NCBI GenBank assembly: GCA_015232465.1
Contig: JADFZO010000016.1
Coordinates: 1-43,654, forward strand
Direction: 5' to 3'
Length of the DNA stretch: 43,654 nucleotides
DNA from: Desulfamplus sp.
GTDB lineage: Bacteria; Desulfobacterota; Desulfobacteria; Desulfobacterales; Desulfobacteraceae
Below, piece by piece: positions 40,597 through 43,654 of this stretch; position 1 is the first letter of the stretch; each line of letters starts with the position of its first letter. The translations under genes and the position numbers were made by a program. The notes beneath the pieces were generated by a model. That model made no database searches, was not told where the DNA came from, and worked only from the letters and a program-made list of their open reading frames with translations.

Positions 40597-41544
40597 ATGA
40601 TGTTTGGCAGTTATAAATTTACTATACAACTTAAAGATGATGCAACTCTTCCATATTACAAAGGCTCAACATTTCGTGGAGTATTAGGATATGCGTTAAA
40701 AAGGGTTGTCTGTCCACTGAAACGACAAGAGTGCCACAACTGTCTGCTTAAAAAGAGCTGCGTCTATGCTATGATCTTTGAGACTGACAAGGCAGTTTCA
40801 ATTCCAAAGGGTTTGCGGGTCTCATCTGCACCATCGCCATTAGTGCTTGAGCCGCCAACATCAACAAAATATGAGTTCAAAAAAGGGGAGTTTCTTGATT
40901 GCACCCTTTTGCTATTTGGGGAGATCAACCAAAAGCTCTCATATTTTATCTACGCTTTTGAGCAGATGGGGGAGATTGGAATTGGCAAAACCACAAATGG
41001 AAAGCGTAGCTCTTTTGTGTTGGATTCCGTTACCCTTACATCTTCTGGCTCTAAAATTTATACAGCTAAAAGCCCAACAGTAGAAATTCCAGAGCATTTT
41101 GACTCTCTTGAGCTTATTGAAGATGGAGATAGAGCCTTATCAAAAGCGGGCAAAGTTACAATGCAGATTCATACACCGTTGCGAATAATTGCACGCAAAG
41201 CACCAATTGCAAATCTGCCTTTTGCCCTTCTTATGAGAAACATAATAAGAAGGACAACATCTCTTTTAAATGTTTACGGTAATGGCGAACCAGATATTGA
41301 CTATGCAGGGTTAGTTGCAGAGGCTGAAAACATAACCATAGCATCAAACTCTTTAGAGTGGTTTGACTGGAAACGCTACTCATCAACCCAAGATAAAAAG
41401 ATGTTTATGGGCGGTCTTGTGGGCAGGGTTGAGTATCAGGGCGATTTTACACCATTTTTGCCATTTATGGAGATGGCTCAAAAGGTGCACGTTGGTAAAA
41501 ATACAGCGTTTGGGTTGGGGAAAATCTCTTACATATTATCCTGA
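40597..41544 (+). CDS. cas6: CRISPR pre-crRNA endoribonuclease Cas6
   Basis: 315 residues from the ATG at 40597, which has GGGAG six bases upstream; the frame also has an ATG at 40570 with no site. RAMP protein of the Cas6 family: FTIQLKDDATLPYYKGSTFRG with GYALKRVVC, a Cys cluster (VCPLKRQECHNCLLKKSC), QMGEIGIGKTTNGKR, LRIIARKAPIANLPFALL, and the C-terminal Gly-rich loop HVGKNTAFGLGKISY. Cas6 cuts the precursor CRISPR transcript within repeats. It precedes a Fic gene and cas10, fitting a type III system. Its last 16 bases overlap the convergent Fic gene. Confidence 0.87.
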   Translation: MMFGSYKFTIQLKDDATLPYYKGSTFRGVLGYALKRVVCPLKRQECHNCLLKKSCVYAMIFETDKAVSIPKGLRVSSAPSPLVLEPPTSTKYEFKKGEFLDCTLLLFGEINQKLSYFIYAFEQMGEIGIGKTTNGKRSSFVLDSVTLTSSGSKIYTAKSPTVEIPEHFDSLELIEDGDRALSKAGKVTMQIHTPLRIIARKAPIANLPFALLMRNIIRRTTSLLNVYGNGEPDIDYAGLVAEAENITIASNSLEWFDWKRYSSTQDKKMFMGGLVGRVEYQGDFTPFLPFMEMAQKVHVGKNTAFGLGKISYILS

Positions 41545-43076
41545 ACTGCTTTTTCCATTAATTGAACCTCCTTATCTGTAAGAAAAGCAAAATGAGAAGC
41601 TCTTTTGCTGCCTGAAAGAGTCTTGTTATTTTGCAGACATAGCCGAATAAAGAGATCAATTGACCTGTCAGGCATATCAACAATATTTTGAATAGATTTT
41701 TTTACTTTGTCGTAACTTACAATAAATTCAAGCTCTTGAGTCAGTTCATTTTCAACTGTAAGTTTTATGAAATCGTAAAGAGACTCTGCCTGACAGGTCA
41801 TATCAATATAGCGATACCAACAACTTACATCATTATGAACAGTAATTTTACCCATATCATCTAAGGTGTAATTGATTAACTTCATCAGATTGCTCGAATA
41901 TGCCTCTAATGAAGCGTCATAAAGATGACGATTTTTCAACATTACTGCAGATACAGGAAACATAAGCCCTTTTGGCACAACACCTTGAACAGATAAAATA
42001 TTGTGAATCAAAAAACGGTGGATACGACCATTTCCATCATCAAATGGATGGAAAAATACAAACCCATAAGCAACTGCTGCTGCATGGACAATAGCTGGAA
42101 TATCTGCATTTTTCATTATCTGGTGCGAATCCAAAAGCCCTTCCATCAGTTCAGGCAGATGTTCAGGAGCTGGGGATATATAGTGGATAATATAATCTTG
42201 ATATGAGACTGTCTGCCCAACATAGTTTTGGTCTGTTCGGTAATCTTGGTTTGCAAATCTTTTCTCAACTGTGCGGTTTTGAAGCTCTATAAGAAAATTT
42301 TTGTGGCAAAAATCTTGATGTTCAGCCAGTTCAAGAAGCCCTATAAACCTCTCTGCTCTTGAACTATCTGGATTTATATTCTCTATTTCAAAAGAGGATT
42401 TTGTCTCTTTTTTATAAAGATAACTTAAAGCCCGTTTAAGAATCTCATTAGGATAGGATATTATTAGCTCTTCGCATTTTTTAGTGAGATTTTGCAGCTC
42501 CATCTTTTTTAGCTTTTCAGAGCGTCTGATAATAGGGCAGAATTTATAGCCTCCAAGGAGGTTATCTATTACTCTGAAGCGTTTAATCTGTTTTTTTTGC
42601 GTGTTTGTATAGTATTTATCAGGTTCAAGAAGTGGAATATAGTTACCTTGTATGATGTCAGATATTGGAAGCTCTTTTTGAGTTAAAAATTCAAATAAAA
42701 ACCAGATGCGGCGAGCATATTTGCCTGTTGGTGTCTTTTTAATATAACGTAATACATCTTGCTCTTCTGCAATTTTAAATATCAATGAAAGATAGCTTAA
42801 ATTGATGCCATCATACTTTAAAGCAAATTCTAAGTGCGCCCCAACCGTCTCTTCTGGCTGGTAAAACTTTGGATAAATATCTGTAATAGTACCATTATTA
42901 TTTACAGTTTTATGGATAGTTGCGGTTGATATTGCTGATATGTGCCAATGAGGCATAACATTTAAGTTAAAATTTTCAACAAACCATGAGTAGCCTGCTG
43001 GTTGTGTATCAGTTAAGTAGTTTTTATCTAATTGATCACTAAATAGTCTGTTTTTTTTAGATGTTATATTTTTCAT
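41529..43076 (-). CDS. Fic-family protein (probable AMPylase)
   Basis: 515 residues from the ATG at 43076 (MKNITSKKNRLFSDQLDKN), which has GAGG six bases upstream; an earlier frame start at 43118 has none. The Fic core HPFDDGNGRIHRF begins near residue 343 and matches the active HPFx[D/E]GNGRxxR motif. Around residue 226, SSFEIEN fits the N-terminal inhibitory [S/T]-x3-E-[G/N] helix, so this is probably a class II, self-inhibited AMPylase. The C-terminal ~120 residues are helical and might hold a winged helix. It is antisense to cas6 and cas10, and its target is unknown. Fic proteins also occur as toxins. Confidence 0.9.
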   Translation of the reverse strand: MKNITSKKNRLFSDQLDKNYLTDTQPAGYSWFVENFNLNVMPHWHISAISTATIHKTVNNNGTITDIYPKFYQPEETVGAHLEFALKYDGINLSYLSLIFKIAEEQDVLRYIKKTPTGKYARRIWFLFEFLTQKELPISDIIQGNYIPLLEPDKYYTNTQKKQIKRFRVIDNLLGGYKFCPIIRRSEKLKKMELQNLTKKCEELIISYPNEILKRALSYLYKKETKSSFEIENINPDSSRAERFIGLLELAEHQDFCHKNFLIELQNRTVEKRFANQDYRTDQNYVGQTVSYQDYIIHYISPAPEHLPELMEGLLDSHQIMKNADIPAIVHAAAVAYGFVFFHPFDDGNGRIHRFLIHNILSVQGVVPKGLMFPVSAVMLKNRHLYDASLEAYSSNLMKLINYTLDDMGKITVHNDVSCWYRYIDMTCQAESLYDFIKLTVENELTQELEFIVSYDKVKKSIQNIVDMPDRSIDLFIRLCLQNNKTLSGSKRASHFAFLTDKEVQLMEKAVQDNM

Positions 43077-43090
43077 TATAAGCCTCATTT

Positions 43091-43160
43091 TACTCAAAAA
43101 AATTGTTATTTTTATCAAAAAACTATTATATATAGCGTATAACTCAAAAAAACTATTATA
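43091..43160. promoter_or_regulatory. Three near-direct repeats in the fic/cas10 divergent region
   Basis: Three copies of (t/c)TCAAAAAA-(C/T)T(A/G)TTAT occur at 43091-43110, 43112-43131 and 43141-43160, between the fic start and the cas10 ribosome site. They could be operators or spacers of a divergent promoter. Two are nearly identical over 16 bases (CAAAAAACTATTATA). An AT-rich background lowers certainty. Confidence 0.4.
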
Positions 43161-43180
43161 AAAAAGGAGAATGTTGATTT

Positions 43181-43654
43181 ATGGATAAAAATTTAAAAAT
43201 ATTGCTAACAGGGGCATTACTGCACGATGTTGGCAAATTTGCTCAACGTGCAAAGCGTCTCTATTCAAAGAGTCTTATTGAAACATATCTGCCATCTTAT
43301 AAAAGCACATACTCTCACTGGCATTCGGTCTATACTGACCATTTTATTGAAAATGATCTCCCTTTGCCAGAAGAGCTTGAAGACTCTCGATCTCTAATTG
43401 CACGTATTGCATCTGCACATCACAAACCTGATAGCACCAATCTTTTAGAGATGTGCATTCATGTTGCTGACTGTTTAAGTGCTGGAACAGACCGATTTAA
43501 AAAAGAGGGTTTATCAGATGAAGATAAAGAGCATGACAAAGGAAGTCCAAATTTTAGACAGGCAAGGTTGATCTCTGTTTTTGATGAGATTGAGCTTAGA
43601 AAACACGCTTTTAAAGGGCAAGGGAACTACTTTTATGAGCTAAACCCCTTAAAT
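43181..43654 (+). CDS. cas10: Type III CRISPR-associated Cas10 (Csm1), N-terminal part
   Basis: The frame starts with ATG 43181 after AAGGAG and runs off the window (158 codons visible). The N-terminal HD nuclease domain is clear: LTGALLHDVGKFAQRAKR (His-Asp), then YSHWHSVYTDHFIEN, IARIASAHHKPDS and HVADCLSAGTDRF. The sequence is the Csm1 (type III-A) style; the palm/GGDD domain that makes cyclic oligoadenylates lies beyond the edge. Cas10 is the large subunit of the effector complex. It is transcribed divergently from fic. Confidence 0.93.
   Translation, partial: MDKNLKILLTGALLHDVGKFAQRAKRLYSKSLIETYLPSYKSTYSHWHSVYTDHFIENDLPLPEELEDSRSLIARIASAHHKPDSTNLLEMCIHVADCLSAGTDRFKKEGLSDEDKEHDKGSPNFRQARLISVFDEIELRKHAFKGQGNYFYELNPLN

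Noticed and set aside
40382..43180. CRISPR array near cas6/cas10
   Set aside because: No regularly spaced repeats of CRISPR length are seen; the repeats at 43091-43160 are AT-rich, about 20 bases, and unevenly spaced.

Overview
The window is AT-rich bacterial DNA with tightly packed genes, and it most resembles an anaerobic member of the Desulfobacterota (sulfate-reducer-like deltaproteobacteria). The inference rests on the gene mix: a triheme c7-type cytochrome, rubrerythrin and a one-cluster ferredoxin in a row; a glutaconate-type CoA-transferase; an acyl-CoA dehydrogenase/hydratase/carboxyltransferase/HMG-CoA-lyase cluster; an AmrS-type radical SAM enzyme; a CbiR-like cobamide enzyme; a LysR protein of the selenium-associated type; and a MoaE-like protein. 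No rRNA gene is present, so the species cannot be named.

Layout. 1-456: the 3' end of a PD-(D/E)XK nuclease-family gene, a two-way terminator and tRNA-Leu(CAA). 500-2918 (minus): tsaC and a fused purD-purE. 2948-4642 (minus): an esterase and its likely TetR regulator. 4686-6040 (minus): a redox operon, ferredoxin > rubrerythrin > c7 cytochrome, closed by a strong terminator. 6246-8067 (minus): CoA-transferase subunits A and B with terminator. 8144-9617 (minus): an XRE-cupin regulator and a methyltransferase. 9674-12878 (minus): a decay zone with an internally deleted LysE transporter gene, two small genes of unknown role, a chimera of HsdM and HsdS pieces, an intact HigBA toxin-antitoxin pair, and an HsdR gene reduced to four in-frame pieces. 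12932-13876: MaoC-like hydratase and DUF29 protein.

13980-19286 (minus) is a catabolic cluster resembling the lower leucine/isovalerate pathway: acyl-CoA dehydrogenase, methylglutaconyl-CoA-type hydratase, carboxyltransferase, HMG-CoA-lyase-like enzyme. Its intergenic gaps hold REP-like palindromes and a branched inverted-repeat element, and a candidate promoter/operator precedes the dehydrogenase. 19443-20432: two tandem zinc-ribbon/PilZ proteins. 20538-23317 (minus): methyltransferase > AmrS > PHP phosphoesterase. 23422-31488 (plus): ligA, a peptide-transporter ATPase pair, tRNA-Ser(GGA), a sigma-54-type response regulator with a broken GAFTGA loop, rsmD, coaD and a LysR regulator.

31463-37197 is mostly minus strand: adenine deaminase, CbiR-like protein (plus), acyltransferase, MoaE-like protein, an outer-membrane efflux lipoprotein and a ferritin-like protein. 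37351-40511 (plus) is a complete thiamine-uptake unit: promoter, TPP riboswitch, terminator switch, thiB, thiP and end terminator, but no thiQ ATPase. 40597-43654 is the edge of a type III CRISPR-Cas locus: cas6, an antiparallel Fic gene, and the first part of cas10/csm1, which runs off the window. No CRISPR array is visible.

The best leads for new biology are the frame-preserving collapse of the type I restriction genes around an intact toxin-antitoxin pair, the Fic gene inside the type III CRISPR locus with repeats in its shared upstream region, the GAFTGA-defective response regulator, and the purD-purE fusion.
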